Shown in pieces: positions 17,261-26,412 of a stretch of 64,000 nt of DNA; position 1 is the first letter of the stretch; each line of letters starts with the position of its first letter. Both the position numbers and the translations under genes were made by a program. Under the pieces are notes generated by a model. It was not told the origin of the DNA. It ran no database searches and saw only the letters and a program-made list of their open reading frames with translations. Source of the stretch: Nonomuraea turkmeniaca (GTDB taxonomy: Bacteria > Actinomycetota > Actinomycetes > Streptosporangiales > Streptosporangiaceae); the NCBI RefSeq assembly GCF_005889735.1, contig NZ_VCKY01000012.1, positions 22,965 to 86,964 of the forward strand, given 5' to 3'.

Positions 17261-18173
17261 GGACGACCTTCCCCTGCCCGTGGCCGGTCTCGATCTCCCG
17301 GTGCGCGTCCGCGGCCTCCTCCAGCCGGTACGCCCGCCGCACCGGGAACCTGAAGCGCCCCTCGGCGCACAGGGCGGCGTAGCGCCCGAGCCGTTCGGCC
17401 GTACGCTCGCCCTGGACGAGCTTCACCCCCAGTTCGGCGGCCTTGCCGTGCTCGACCAGCGTGACGATCCGTCCCCGGTCGCGGACGAGCTCCAAGGAGA
17501 CCTCCAAGGCGTGACCCCCGGCCCCGTCCAGGGCGGCGTCGACCCCGCCCGGTGCGAGCGCGCGGACCCGGTCGGCGAGCCCCTGCCCGTAGGCGACCGG
17601 GACGGCGCCGAGGTCGCGCAGGTAGTCGTGGTTCACCTCGCGGGCGGTGCCGATCACGCTCACGCCCCGCATTCTGGCGATCTGCACGGCGGCCGTCCCC
17701 ACGGACCCGGCCGCGGCGTGCACGAGCAGCGTCTCGCCCTCCTTGACACCCAGCCCGTCCAGGGCCAGCTCGGCCGTCTGCACCCCCGCGGTCAGCCCGC
17801 CGGCTACCTCCCACGGCACCTCTGCGGGCTTCGGGGCCACGTCCGTGCGGTCGACCACGATGTACTCGGCGTAGGCGAACAACCGCGAGAACCCGAGCAC
17901 CTCGTCCCCCGCCGCCACTCCGGTCACGCCCGTGCCCACCTGGTCGACCACGCCCGCGAACTCGTTGCCTGGAATGCGCGGGTAACCGACCTCCCCCATG
18001 TACGGCGGCAGCCACCCCGCCCGCACGGCCGTGTCGAACGGCTGCACGCCGGCCGCCCGCACCCGCACGCGCACCTGCCCGGGACCGGCCTGGGGCGCGG
18101 GCAGCTCCATCACCTTCAGCACCTCGGGACCGCCGGGCTCGGCGAACGCCGCCGCCCTCATCACTTCGCTCAT
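17250..18173 (-). CDS. Zinc-type alcohol dehydrogenase/quinone oxidoreductase
   Basis: A 307-residue medium-chain reductase. The N-terminal GroES-like domain contains GVQPFDTAVRAGW and IPGNEFAGVVDQVG; the Rossmann loop is VHAAAGSVGTAAVQIA. The zinc-binding Cys clusters of true alcohol dehydrogenases are absent, so it should be an NADPH:quinone reductase-like enzyme. A perfect MerR/SoxR-type palindrome covers its promoter, which suggests induction by redox-active or electrophilic compounds. Confidence 0.88.
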   Translation of the reverse strand: MSEVMRAAAFAEPGGPEVLKVMELPAPQAGPGQVRVRVRAAGVQPFDTAVRAGWLPPYMGEVGYPRIPGNEFAGVVDQVGTGVTGVAAGDEVLGFSRLFAYAEYIVVDRTDVAPKPAEVPWEVAGGLTAGVQTAELALDGLGVKEGETLLVHAAAGSVGTAAVQIARMRGVSVIGTAREVNHDYLRDLGAVPVAYGQGLADRVRALAPGGVDAALDGAGGHALEVSLELVRDRGRIVTLVEHGKAAELGVKLVQGERTAERLGRYAALCAEGRFRFPVRRAYRLEEAADAHREIETGHGQGKVVLTI

Positions 18174-18188
18174 GGGGACCAGCCTGCT

Positions 18189-18208
18189 ACCTCAACTTTG
18201 GTTGAGGT
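18189..18208. promoter_or_regulatory. MerR/SoxR-like operator
   Basis: ACCTCAAC and GTTGAGGT form 8-bp perfect arms around TTTG. The half site CCTCAA is that of SoxR and related MerR proteins. Read toward the dehydrogenase gene, the palindrome overlaps a TTGACC -35 and lies before TAGCAG, about ten bases from the ATG. That is the position from which MerR proteins act. No MerR gene is in the window. Confidence 0.6.
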
Positions 18209-18305
18209 CAACCACTCAGACCGTTCGGGAACTTTTACCTTTAGTCGCTCTTTATCTCGATATAGTCCGACAGGACATCACACGGGGGATGGGCACCGAG
18301 GCGGG

Positions 18306-18866
18306 ATGGGCGAGTTCTTAAGCACGGCGCTGAGCTTTCCGACGGTCATTTTCAGTTTTCTGCTCGTCGTGGTCGTCGGTTATTGGCTGGTCGTCATCAC
18401 CGGCCTCTTCGAGCTGGACGACGACGCATCCTGGCTGGGCCTCGGCGGAGTCCCGGCAGGGATCACGCTTTCGGTGCTGATCGCGGTGGCCTGGCTCCTG
18501 TGCCTGATCGGCAGCCAGTTCCTGGGCGCAAGCTTCGGCGGCCTACTGATCGCCGTCCCCTTCGCCGCCGCGGGCGGAGCCTGGCTCGCCACCCGTGGCC
18601 TGCTGGTTCCGCTGCGCAGGCTCTTTCCCGACGGGGACCGGCACTCGCGCGGCGACTTCGTCGGCCAGATGTGCGTCATCCGCACCGGCTCGGCCACGCA
18701 CGACTTCGGCCAGGCCGAGGTCACCGCCGCCGACGGCTCGTCCGCGGTCGTGCAGGTACGCACGACCGGTCAGGACCGCCTCGCGCGCGGCGACAAAGCA
18801 CTCATCTTCGAATACGACGCAGACGGCGAATTCTTCTGGGTCATGCCCTACGAAAGCGAGCTCTGA
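18306..18866 (+). CDS. NfeD-like membrane protein
   Basis: A 186-residue protein with three hydrophobic segments (about 11-35, 45-72 and 79-100) followed by a soluble C-terminal domain of about 80 residues (GQMCVIRTGSATHDFGQAEV, VVQVRTTG). This is the architecture of short NfeD proteins: membrane helices plus an OB-fold that works with flotillins. The ATG at 18306 follows GAGG. Its stop overlaps the flotillin ATG (TGATG), the usual NfeD-SPFH pairing. It probably anchors or shapes flotillin assemblies at the membrane. Confidence 0.82.
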   Translation: MGEFLSTALSFPTVIFSFLLVVVVGYWLVVITGLFELDDDASWLGLGGVPAGITLSVLIAVAWLLCLIGSQFLGASFGGLLIAVPFAAAGGAWLATRGLLVPLRRLFPDGDRHSRGDFVGQMCVIRTGSATHDFGQAEVTAADGSSAVVQVRTTGQDRLARGDKALIFEYDADGEFFWVMPYESEL

Positions 18867-20962
18867 TGGACGTCATCTCCACCGGCTTCGGCGTTTTCCT
18901 CGCCGTCATCCTGATCATCGTCATCGGCATCTTCATCCTCATCGCCCGGCTTTTCCGCAAGGTCGAGCAGGGCAAGGCGCTGATCGTGTCGAAGGTCAAC
19001 AAAGTCGACGTGACGTTCACCGGTGCCATCGTGCTGCCCGTCGTCCACAAGGCCGAGATCATGGACATCTCGGTGAAGACCATCGAGATCGAGCGCACCG
19101 GCCGCGAGGGCCTGATCTGCCGGGACAACATCAGGGCCGACATCAAGATCACATTCTTCGTCCGCGTGAACAAGACCGCCGAGGACGTCATCAAGGTCGC
19201 CCAGGCCATCGGCACGGCGCGCGCCAGCGACGAGGCCACGCTGCAGGCGCTGTTCAACGCCAAGTTCTCCGAGGCGCTCAAGACCGCCGGCAAGCATCTC
19301 GACTTCGTCGACCTCTACACCAAGCGCGACGAGTTCCGCGATGAGATCGTCCGGCTCATCGGCACCGACCTCAACGGCTACAGCCTGGAGGACGCCGCCA
19401 TCGACTACCTGGAGCAGACCTCGCTGCTCCAGCTCGACAAGAACAACATCCTCGACGCGCAGGGCATCCGCAAGATCACCGAGCTGACGGCCATCGAGCA
19501 CGTGCGGACCAACGAGTTCCAGCGCCACGAGGAGAAGGAGATCACCCGCCAGAACGTGGACGCCCGCGAGGCCATCCTCGAGCTGCAGCGCCGCCAGGCC
19601 GACGCCGAGATGAAGCAGAAGCGCGAGATCGAGACCGTCAAGGCCCGCGAGGAGGCGGAGGTCGCCCGCGTGCAGGCCGAGGAGCGGCTGCGGGCCCAGA
19701 GCGCGCACATCAGGACCGACGAGCAGATCGGCGTCCAGCACGAGAACAAGGACCGCGAGATCGCGGTCGCCACGAAGAACCGCGAGCGCGTGATCGCCAT
19801 CGAGAGCGAGCGCATCGAGAAGGACCGCGTCCTGGAGGTCATCGCCCGCGAGCGGGAGACCGAGCTGTCGCGCATCGCCAAGGACAAGGAGGTCGAGACC
19901 GAGAAGCGGGCGATCGCCGAGGTCATCCGCGAGCGCATCGCGGTCGACAAGACCGTGGCCGAGCAGGAGGAGTCCATCAAGCGGCTGCGCGTGGTCGAGG
20001 AGGCCGAGCGCACCCGCCAGCAGGTCATCATCGCCGCCGAGGCCGAGGCCCAGGAGAACCTGGTCAAGGACATCAAGGCGGCCGAGGCCGCGGAGGCCGC
20101 GTCGAAGTTCAAGGCCCGCGAGGAGCTCGTGCTCGCCGAGGCCAAGCAGCAGGCCGCCGAGCTGGAGACCCGGGCCAAGATCCGGCTGGCCGAAGGCGTC
20201 CAGGCCGAGTCCGCCGCCGCGGGCCTGGCGCAGGTCCAGGTCAAGGAGCGCGACGCCGAGGCCATCGAGAAGGTCGGCCGCGCCGAGGCCGTGGCGCTGA
20301 AGGAGAAGCTCACGGCCGAGGCCGAGGGCGCCAAGGCCATGGCAGTGGTCGAAGGCACGCGGCTCAAGGCGCAGGCCGAAGGCGAGCAGGCGATGGCGCT
20401 GGCCGGCGCGGCCGCGGTGGGCGAGAAGCTCAAGGCCGAGGCCGAGGGTCTCACCGAGAAGGCGGCCGCGCTGGCCGCACTGGACGAGGCCAGCAGGGAG
20501 CACGAGGAGTACCGCCTGCGACTGGAGGCCGAGAAGGAGATCCGGCTCAAGCACATCGACGTGTCGCGGCAGGTGGCCGAGTCGCAGGCGAGCGTGCTGG
20601 CCGCCGGGCTCGCCAAGGCCAACATCGACATCGTCGGCGGCGACACGATGTTCTTCGACAAGGTGGTCGGCTCGATCACCGCGGGCAAGGCGATCGACGG
20701 GTTCGTGGACCACTCGCAGGTCGCCGGGGCGCTCGTCCGGCCGTACGTCAACGGTGAGGCCAGCCTGGCCGGCGACCTCGCGAACGTGATCAGCGGCGTC
20801 CGTACCGAGGACATCAAGAACCTGACCGTGTCCGCCCTGCTCATGAGGCTCATCCAGGACGGCGGCCCGCAGTCGTCGGCGCTCGGCGAGTTGCTCGACA
20901 CGGCCCGCCGCCTCGGCGTGGCCGACTCGCCGGTCGCCGCGCTGGCCCGGGCGAAGGGCTGA
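18866..20962 (+). CDS. Flotillin/SPFH-domain protein (YqiK/FloT type)
   Basis: A 698-residue membrane scaffold. One N-terminal helix (residues 8-28) is followed by an SPFH/band-7 domain (about 30-215) containing CRDNIRADIKITFFVRVNK. About 380 residues rich in Glu, Ala, Lys and Arg (about 220-600) follow and must form a very long coiled coil. The C-terminal flotillin part has LAAGLAKANIDIVGGDTMFF. Typical flotillins have about 500-550 residues, so the coiled coil here is extended. It is coupled to the NfeD gene at its 5' end and to the ATPase gene at its 3' end. Confidence 0.92.
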   Translation: MDVISTGFGVFLAVILIIVIGIFILIARLFRKVEQGKALIVSKVNKVDVTFTGAIVLPVVHKAEIMDISVKTIEIERTGREGLICRDNIRADIKITFFVRVNKTAEDVIKVAQAIGTARASDEATLQALFNAKFSEALKTAGKHLDFVDLYTKRDEFRDEIVRLIGTDLNGYSLEDAAIDYLEQTSLLQLDKNNILDAQGIRKITELTAIEHVRTNEFQRHEEKEITRQNVDAREAILELQRRQADAEMKQKREIETVKAREEAEVARVQAEERLRAQSAHIRTDEQIGVQHENKDREIAVATKNRERVIAIESERIEKDRVLEVIARERETELSRIAKDKEVETEKRAIAEVIRERIAVDKTVAEQEESIKRLRVVEEAERTRQQVIIAAEAEAQENLVKDIKAAEAAEAASKFKAREELVLAEAKQQAAELETRAKIRLAEGVQAESAAAGLAQVQVKERDAEAIEKVGRAEAVALKEKLTAEAEGAKAMAVVEGTRLKAQAEGEQAMALAGAAAVGEKLKAEAEGLTEKAAALAALDEASREHEEYRLRLEAEKEIRLKHIDVSRQVAESQASVLAAGLAKANIDIVGGDTMFFDKVVGSITAGKAIDGFVDHSQVAGALVRPYVNGEASLAGDLANVISGVRTEDIKNLTVSALLMRLIQDGGPQSSALGELLDTARRLGVADSPVAALARAKG

Positions 20963-20964
20963 CC

Positions 20965-21009
20965 GTGAGCGAGATCGGACGCCGCACCCTGTTCCTGGAG
21001 GACCTGTGA
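20965..21009 (+). CDS. Possible 14-codon micro-ORF coupling flotillin and ATPase genes
   Basis: GTG two bases after the flotillin stop opens a frame for MSEIGRRTLFLEDL, whose TGA overlaps the ATPase GTG by four bases. The GGAGG for the ATPase lies inside it. Ribosomes reading this frame would terminate exactly at the ATPase start, so it may serve as a coupling leader. It may also be chance. Confidence 0.35.
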   Translation: MSEIGRRTLFLEDL

Positions 21010-24000
21010 CCACCGTGCAAGCCGGCCCGGAGCTGGAGGCCGGGACCTACGAGGTCCTCAGGAACCGCCTCCAGGCCCAGGCCAAGGCCCTCGCGGCGGC
21101 GGCCGAGGCGCTCAACGGAGCGCGGCTGAAGGTCTTCGGCGGTGCGGAGCTGCGCCTGCTGGGCACCGAGCGGATCCGCACCGAGAACAACTGCGTCCCC
21201 AGGGACATCGTCTCCCTGGGTGACGTGATGTTGTTCGGCTACAACGTCTTCATCGGGCTCAAGCCGGAGACGGCGGTGGCCGACGTGTTCGCGGTGCACC
21301 GGTTCTCCAGGGACGGCGACGCCTTCAGGTTCGACGCCGACAAGCTGCAGTCGCTGGACGACCCGGCGTTCAAGAAGGACTTCGCCGAGCTTTACCGCTA
21401 TTACAAGGAGACCAGGCTCCAGCAGCTCAGGCGGGTGGAGGGCAAGCTGCTCGCCGTGTTCCAGACCGGCCCGGCCGACCAGCGGGTGCTGCGCTGGACG
21501 GTCGGGAACGACGGAATCCCGAAATATCTGGATAACCGGGGTGAGCGGGACCACGTCTTCCCGCCGTCGCACGACTTCGAGTGGACCGTCACCACCCGCG
21601 ACGACCACGTGCTCGGCCGCCACCCGCACATCTCGATCCAGGGGGAGGTGTTCGTCGAGACCGTCGGCGGCGACCTCACCATCAAGATCGAGGACAACAC
21701 GGAGACCGGTGCCGGCATCTACTCCGAGCCGGTCGCCGAGCCGTTGCAGAGCCTGGCCGACGCCGACGTCGAGTACGCCAGGGTGGGGCCGCTGATCCTC
21801 ATGCGGATCCGGCCGTACAAGGAGACCGAGTGGCGTCACCTGGTCTTCAACACCCGCACCAAAGCCGTGATCAGGCTGGACGGCATCGGCCAGGCGTGCC
21901 AGCGCCTCCCCGAGGACCAGGGACTGATCTTCCCCGGTGGTTACTACCTGACGACCGGGGTCAGCAAGACGTTCGACACGGACGTGACGGACCTGGAGTT
22001 CGAGCGGGTGGTCCGCTCGCCCAACGGCGAGGACGTGTTGTACGTCTTCCACGCCAGGGGCGACGGGCGGTCGCTGCTGCTGCCGTACAACGTGATCAGG
22101 AAGGAGGTGGCCAACCCCATCGTCTGCCACGGGTACTCGCTGTTCGACGACGGCACGATGGTGGTCTTCCGCGCCACCTCCGAGGAGCCCACCCGGGTCC
22201 ACCCGATGCAGGTCTGGCAGACCCCGTACGTCTCCGACACCTACGCCGCGGCCCAGCCCGCCGGAACCGGCCCCCTGGAGCGCATCGGCAACGCCGAGCT
22301 GGTGCGCGGCATCTCCGACTGCCTGTCCGTGTCCCGCATGGTCGAGGAGATGGCGCCGTCGGCAGGCACGTTCGAGGGGCTGATCGCCGCCTGCACGCGG
22401 GCCTTCGACTCCTACCACTGGCTCGGCGAGCACGGTCTGCGCGGGCCGCTCGCCGACGTCCGCGCCACCGCCGAGCAGGTCCTCGACGAGTACGAGAACG
22501 TCGAGCACCTCACCCGGCTGGCCGCCGACACGCTCGCGAAGGCCACGGAGGAGACCACCCAGCTGGTACGCCAGGCGCGTGCCGACAACCCGGCCACCGC
22601 CGACGCATGGGTGACCATGCTCGCCACACTCCGCCGCGCCCAGGGCCACCTCGTGACGTTGCGCGAGACCCGCTACATCGACCTGGCCGCGCTGGACACG
22701 CTGTCCACCTCCGTGACCGAGGAGGTGACCGCGACCGGTCGCCGGGCGGTCGCGTTCCTCTCCGGGGAGGACGCGTTCACCTCCTACCACGCGGCCGTCG
22801 ACCGGCTCGCCGCCGACGCCGCCGCGATCGCCACGGTCGCCGAGGCCGCGCCCGTCGCCGAGCGGCTGGCGGAGCAGGCTGAAGGCCTGGAGGTCGTCAC
22901 GGAGGTCGTCGGCTCGCTGGACATCGCCGACGCCACCGTACGCACGTCGATCCTGGGCCGGATCGCGGAGGTGCTCGGCGGCGTGAACCGGGCCCGGGCC
23001 GTGCTCGACGGGCGGCGGCGCGAGCTGCTCGGCACGGAGGGCCGGGCCGCGTTCGCCGCCGAGTTCGCCCTGCTCGGACAGGCCATCACCGGTGCGCTGG
23101 CGATGGCCGACACGCCCGGGAAATGCGACGAGCAGCTCGGGCGGCTCATGCTGCAGCTGGAGAACCTGGAGTCGCGCTTCGGCGAGTTCGACGACTTCGC
23201 CGCGCAGCTGTCGGCCAAGCGGGACGACGTCTACGAGGCGTTCTCCGCTCGCAAGCAGACCCAGCTGGACGAGCTGGCCCGCAGAGCGGACCGGCTCTTC
23301 ACCTCCGCCGAGCGCGTCCTCGGCAGCGTCACCCGCCGGCTCGGCTCGCTGGGCTCGCTGGACGAGGTCAACACGTATTTCGCGACCGACCCGATGGTGG
23401 CCAAGGTCCGGTCGGCCGCCGGGGAGCTGCGGTCGCTCGGGGACGCCGTACGGGCCGAGGAGCTGGACGGGCGGATCAAGTCGGCGCAGCAGGAGGCGGC
23501 CCGGGCGCTCCGCGACCGCCTGGACCTCTTCTCCGACGGCGGCGAGACCCTGCGTCTTGGCCGTCACCGCTTCGCCGTCAACACCCAGCCCATCGACCTG
23601 ACGCTGGTGCCGCACGACGACACCATGCACTTCGCGATCACCGGCACCGACTACCGCTCCCCCGTCCCGCCTTCCTTCGCGCACACCCGCCCCTTCTGGG
23701 ACCAGCTGCTGGTGTCGGAGACGCCCGAGGTCTACCGCGCCGAACACCTGGCCGCCTCGCTCCTGGACTCCGTCACGTCGGGCGCGCCTCTGGCCGACGT
23801 GGTGCGTCAGGCCGCCGAGTCCCGGTACGACGAGGGATACGAACGTGGGGTGCACGACCACGATGCCACGACCATCCTGGACACGCTGGTGCGCCTGCGC
23901 GAGGGTGCCGGACTGCTCCGCTATCCCGCCGAGGTCCGCGCCATGGCTCAGCTCTTCTGGGCTTTCGGGGTGGACGAGGTTTCACGTAAAACATTCACCA

Positions 24001-25889
24001 CCCGGGCTGTGTCGCTGGTCCGCGCCCGCACGGTCTTCGGCATCACCCCTGCGCTGGGCTCGCTGGCCGGCGAGCTGGGTGCCCGGATCAGCGCCTTCAT
24101 GGCCGGACTCCGCCCAAGTCCGCCCAGCTCAACCGCACCGCATCCCACCGACGCGGCACCCCCGGACCGGGCATTGAGCCCAGGCGCCGGCGCGGGCGGC
24201 ATGGCGGGTGAGTATCTCGTCGAGGAGCTGGCCGGCAACCCCATCGGCTTCGTGACCAGCAAGGCGGCACGCGACCTGCTGGACGGTTTCCGCCAGTCCC
24301 TGGGCCCGGTCAAGATGCGCGAGTTCGAGAACGACCTCCAAGCGCTCCCCCTCCCCGACCGCCTGCAACTGGCCACCGCCTGGCTGGGCGCCTACCGCCA
24401 AGCCCCGGAGACCGCGGAGGCCATCGCCGTACAACTGTGCGGCAACCTCCCCCGCCACGACTCCAGCGCCACCAGCGCCGAAACCGTGGACGGCCTCCTG
24501 GGCACCCACCCCAGGATCAAAGACCGCAAACTGCACATCCAGCTGGACGAGCTCCTCACCAGAACCCGCCACCACAGGGAGGAGCGGGTCCCGGCCTACC
24601 GTGCCTATCAGCGCAGCAGAAACGAGCTGGTCGAGGCCGAACGCAACCGCCTGCGCCTGGACGAGTACAAGCCCAAGGTCATGAGCGCCTTCGTCCGCAA
24701 CCGCCTCCTCGACGAGGTGTACCTGCCGCTGATCGGCGACAACCTGGCCAAGCAGCTGGGCGCGGCGGGCGCGGGCAAACGCACCGACCAGATGGGCCTC
24801 CTGCTGCTCATCTCACCCCCCGGCTACGGCAAGACGACCTTGATGGAGTACGTGGCCAGCCGCCTCGGCCTGGTCTTCGTCAAGGTGAACGGACCGGCGC
24901 TGGGTCACGAGGTGACCTCGCTCGACCCGGCGGACGCCCCCGACGCGACGGCCAGGCAGGAGGTGGAGAAGATCTCGTTCGCCCTCGAAGCGGGCAACAA
25001 CACCTTGCTCTACCTGGACGACATCCAGCACACCTCACCGGAGCTCCTGCAGAAGTTCATCTCGCTGTGCGACGCCCAGCGCCGCATCGAGGGCGTCTGG
25101 AACGGCCGCACCCGCACCTACGACCTGCGCGGCAAGCGGTTCGCGGTGTGCATGGCGGGAAACCCGTACACCGAGTCCGGGCAGCGCTTCCGCATCCCCG
25201 ACATGCTCGCCAACCGGGCCGACGTGTGGAACCTGGGCGACGTCCTGTCGGGCAAGGACGAGCTGTTCGCGCTGAGCTACATAGACAACGCCCTCACCTC
25301 CAACCCGGTGCTGGCCCCGCTGTCCGGCCGCGACCGCGCCGACGTGGAGGTGCTCGTCCGCCTCGCGAAGGGCGACACGACGGTCCAGCCTGACCAGCTC
25401 AAGCACCCGTACACGAAGCCGGAGCTGGACCAGATCCTCAGCGTCCTGGCCAAGCTGGTCCGCGTGCAGGAGGTCGTTCTGGCCAACAATCAGGCGTACA
25501 TCGCCTCGGCCGGCCAGTCCGACGCGGCCCGCACCGAGCCGCCGTTCCGGCTGCAGGGTTCGTACCGGAACATGAACAAGCTGGCCGAGCGCATCGTGCC
25601 CGCGATGAACGACGCCGAGCTGGAAGCGCTGATCGACGACCACTACCTGGGCGAGGCGCAGACGCTGACCACGGACGCCGAGGCCAACCTGCTCAAGCTG
25701 GCCGAATTGCGCGGCCGCCTGTCCCCGGCCCAGGCCGAACGGTGGGCGGAGATCAAGCGGGCGTACCTCAGGGCCAAGGCGCTGGGCGGCGCGGACGACG
25801 ACCCGATGGCACGAGCGGTGGGCGCGATCGGCCTGCTGGCCGACCGGGTGGGCGAGGTCGGCACGGCCATCAGAGATGCCGAACGCTAA
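21006..25889 (+). CDS. Giant AAA+ ATPase, DNA-repair-ATPase (DUF3686) family
   Basis: A 1627-residue protein. Residues 1-1200 have no familiar enzyme domain: an initial helical part, a beta-rich region (about 40-430) and long helical or coiled-coil stretches (about 450-850). The C-terminal AAA+ module has a Walker A SPPGYGKTT at about 1270-1278, Walker B YLDDIQH at about 1336-1342 and sensor 1 AGNPYTESG near 1386. The family carries the label DNA repair ATPase, which I regard as weakly supported. GGAGG overlaps the micro-ORF, and GTG at 21006 is the start. Coupling to NfeD and flotillin genes suggests a membrane-scaffold remodelling ATPase. Confidence 0.88.
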   Translation: MTTVQAGPELEAGTYEVLRNRLQAQAKALAAAAEALNGARLKVFGGAELRLLGTERIRTENNCVPRDIVSLGDVMLFGYNVFIGLKPETAVADVFAVHRFSRDGDAFRFDADKLQSLDDPAFKKDFAELYRYYKETRLQQLRRVEGKLLAVFQTGPADQRVLRWTVGNDGIPKYLDNRGERDHVFPPSHDFEWTVTTRDDHVLGRHPHISIQGEVFVETVGGDLTIKIEDNTETGAGIYSEPVAEPLQSLADADVEYARVGPLILMRIRPYKETEWRHLVFNTRTKAVIRLDGIGQACQRLPEDQGLIFPGGYYLTTGVSKTFDTDVTDLEFERVVRSPNGEDVLYVFHARGDGRSLLLPYNVIRKEVANPIVCHGYSLFDDGTMVVFRATSEEPTRVHPMQVWQTPYVSDTYAAAQPAGTGPLERIGNAELVRGISDCLSVSRMVEEMAPSAGTFEGLIAACTRAFDSYHWLGEHGLRGPLADVRATAEQVLDEYENVEHLTRLAADTLAKATEETTQLVRQARADNPATADAWVTMLATLRRAQGHLVTLRETRYIDLAALDTLSTSVTEEVTATGRRAVAFLSGEDAFTSYHAAVDRLAADAAAIATVAEAAPVAERLAEQAEGLEVVTEVVGSLDIADATVRTSILGRIAEVLGGVNRARAVLDGRRRELLGTEGRAAFAAEFALLGQAITGALAMADTPGKCDEQLGRLMLQLENLESRFGEFDDFAAQLSAKRDDVYEAFSARKQTQLDELARRADRLFTSAERVLGSVTRRLGSLGSLDEVNTYFATDPMVAKVRSAAGELRSLGDAVRAEELDGRIKSAQQEAARALRDRLDLFSDGGETLRLGRHRFAVNTQPIDLTLVPHDDTMHFAITGTDYRSPVPPSFAHTRPFWDQLLVSETPEVYRAEHLAASLLDSVTSGAPLADVVRQAAESRYDEGYERGVHDHDATTILDTLVRLREGAGLLRYPAEVRAMAQLFWAFGVDEVSRKTFTTRAVSLVRARTVFGITPALGSLAGELGARISAFMAGLRPSPPSSTAPHPTDAAPPDRALSPGAGAGGMAGEYLVEELAGNPIGFVTSKAARDLLDGFRQSLGPVKMREFENDLQALPLPDRLQLATAWLGAYRQAPETAEAIAVQLCGNLPRHDSSATSAETVDGLLGTHPRIKDRKLHIQLDELLTRTRHHREERVPAYRAYQRSRNELVEAERNRLRLDEYKPKVMSAFVRNRLLDEVYLPLIGDNLAKQLGAAGAGKRTDQMGLLLLISPPGYGKTTLMEYVASRLGLVFVKVNGPALGHEVTSLDPADAPDATARQEVEKISFALEAGNNTLLYLDDIQHTSPELLQKFISLCDAQRRIEGVWNGRTRTYDLRGKRFAVCMAGNPYTESGQRFRIPDMLANRADVWNLGDVLSGKDELFALSYIDNALTSNPVLAPLSGRDRADVEVLVRLAKGDTTVQPDQLKHPYTKPELDQILSVLAKLVRVQEVVLANNQAYIASAGQSDAARTEPPFRLQGSYRNMNKLAERIVPAMNDAELEALIDDHYLGEAQTLTTDAEANLLKLAELRGRLSPAQAERWAEIKRAYLRAKALGGADDDPMARAVGAIGLLADRVGEVGTAIRDAER

Positions 25890-26311
25890 GCGCCGTCGGC
25901 CAGCCCTGCGGTGGCCTCGCGTTGCAGGGCGGCCGACCGGGTGAGGTAGTCGAGGATCACTTCGAGCTGCTCGTCCGTATAGCGCTCGTACAGCTCGGCG
26001 AGCGCGGCCACGAACGGCTCGAACAGCTCCCCGAACCCGGCCAGCCGCTCTTGGTTGATCTCGACGATGACCCGGCGCCGGTCCTTGGTGTCACGCACCC
26101 GCCGCACCAGCCACTTGCCCTCCAGCCGGTCGACCAGGCCGCTGACCGATGCCGGCGCCAGCCCGGTGTGCTGCGCGATCTCGCCCGCCGTCAGCGGGCC
26201 CAGGCGTTGCAGCAGGTCGAGGGCCTTCTCCTCGGTCATGCCGAGCCCTAGCCGTTCGCCCATGGCGGTGTGGTACATCACGGCGGCGTTGCTGCTCTCC
26301 CGCCCCGCCAT
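25886..26311 (-). CDS. MarR family regulator
   Basis: A 141-residue winged-helix repressor. LTAGEIAQHTGLAPASVSGLVDRLEGKW is the recognition region and VRDTKDRRRVIVEI the wing with the conserved DxRR. The ATG at 26311 is preceded by GGAAGGG; a GTG at 26362 would add 17 residues but has no good ribosome site. It is divergent from the FAD monooxygenase gene, with a perfect palindrome between them, so it probably represses that gene and itself. The 3' end overlaps the ATPase stop by four bases. Confidence 0.88.
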   Translation of the reverse strand: MAGRESSNAAVMYHTAMGERLGLGMTEEKALDLLQRLGPLTAGEIAQHTGLAPASVSGLVDRLEGKWLVRRVRDTKDRRRVIVEINQERLAGFGELFEPFVAALAELYERYTDEQLEVILDYLTRSAALQREATAGLADGA

Positions 26312-26382
26312 GGTGAGCCCTTCCAGCAATTTCTTTCGATGCTCCGAAATACCTCTCGACACCGGCTCGCCTTCGTTCTATA

Positions 26383-26402
26383 TTTCGTTCGACCGAACGA
26401 AA
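26383..26402. promoter_or_regulatory. MarR operator palindrome
   Basis: TTTCGTTCG and CGAACGAAA are perfect 9-bp arms around AC, ending ten bases before the monooxygenase GTG. A further TTCGTTC half site lies at 26372-26378. Position and symmetry point to the adjacent MarR protein. Confidence 0.75.
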
Positions 26403-26412
26403 GGTTATCACA

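Noticed and set aside
18848..21013. Minus-strand frame of 721 codons opposite the flotillin gene
   Set aside because: The Leu/Gly/Asp-rich sequence mirrors the Glu/Ala/Lys codons of the coiled coil; no family resemblance.
20850..23861. Minus-strand frame of about 1000 codons
   Set aside because: Antisense to the AAA+ ATPase gene; long frames are expected in high-GC coding DNA.
26383..26402. Terminator for the MarR/monooxygenase region
   Set aside because: The palindrome lies between divergent starts, so it fits an operator, not a gene end.
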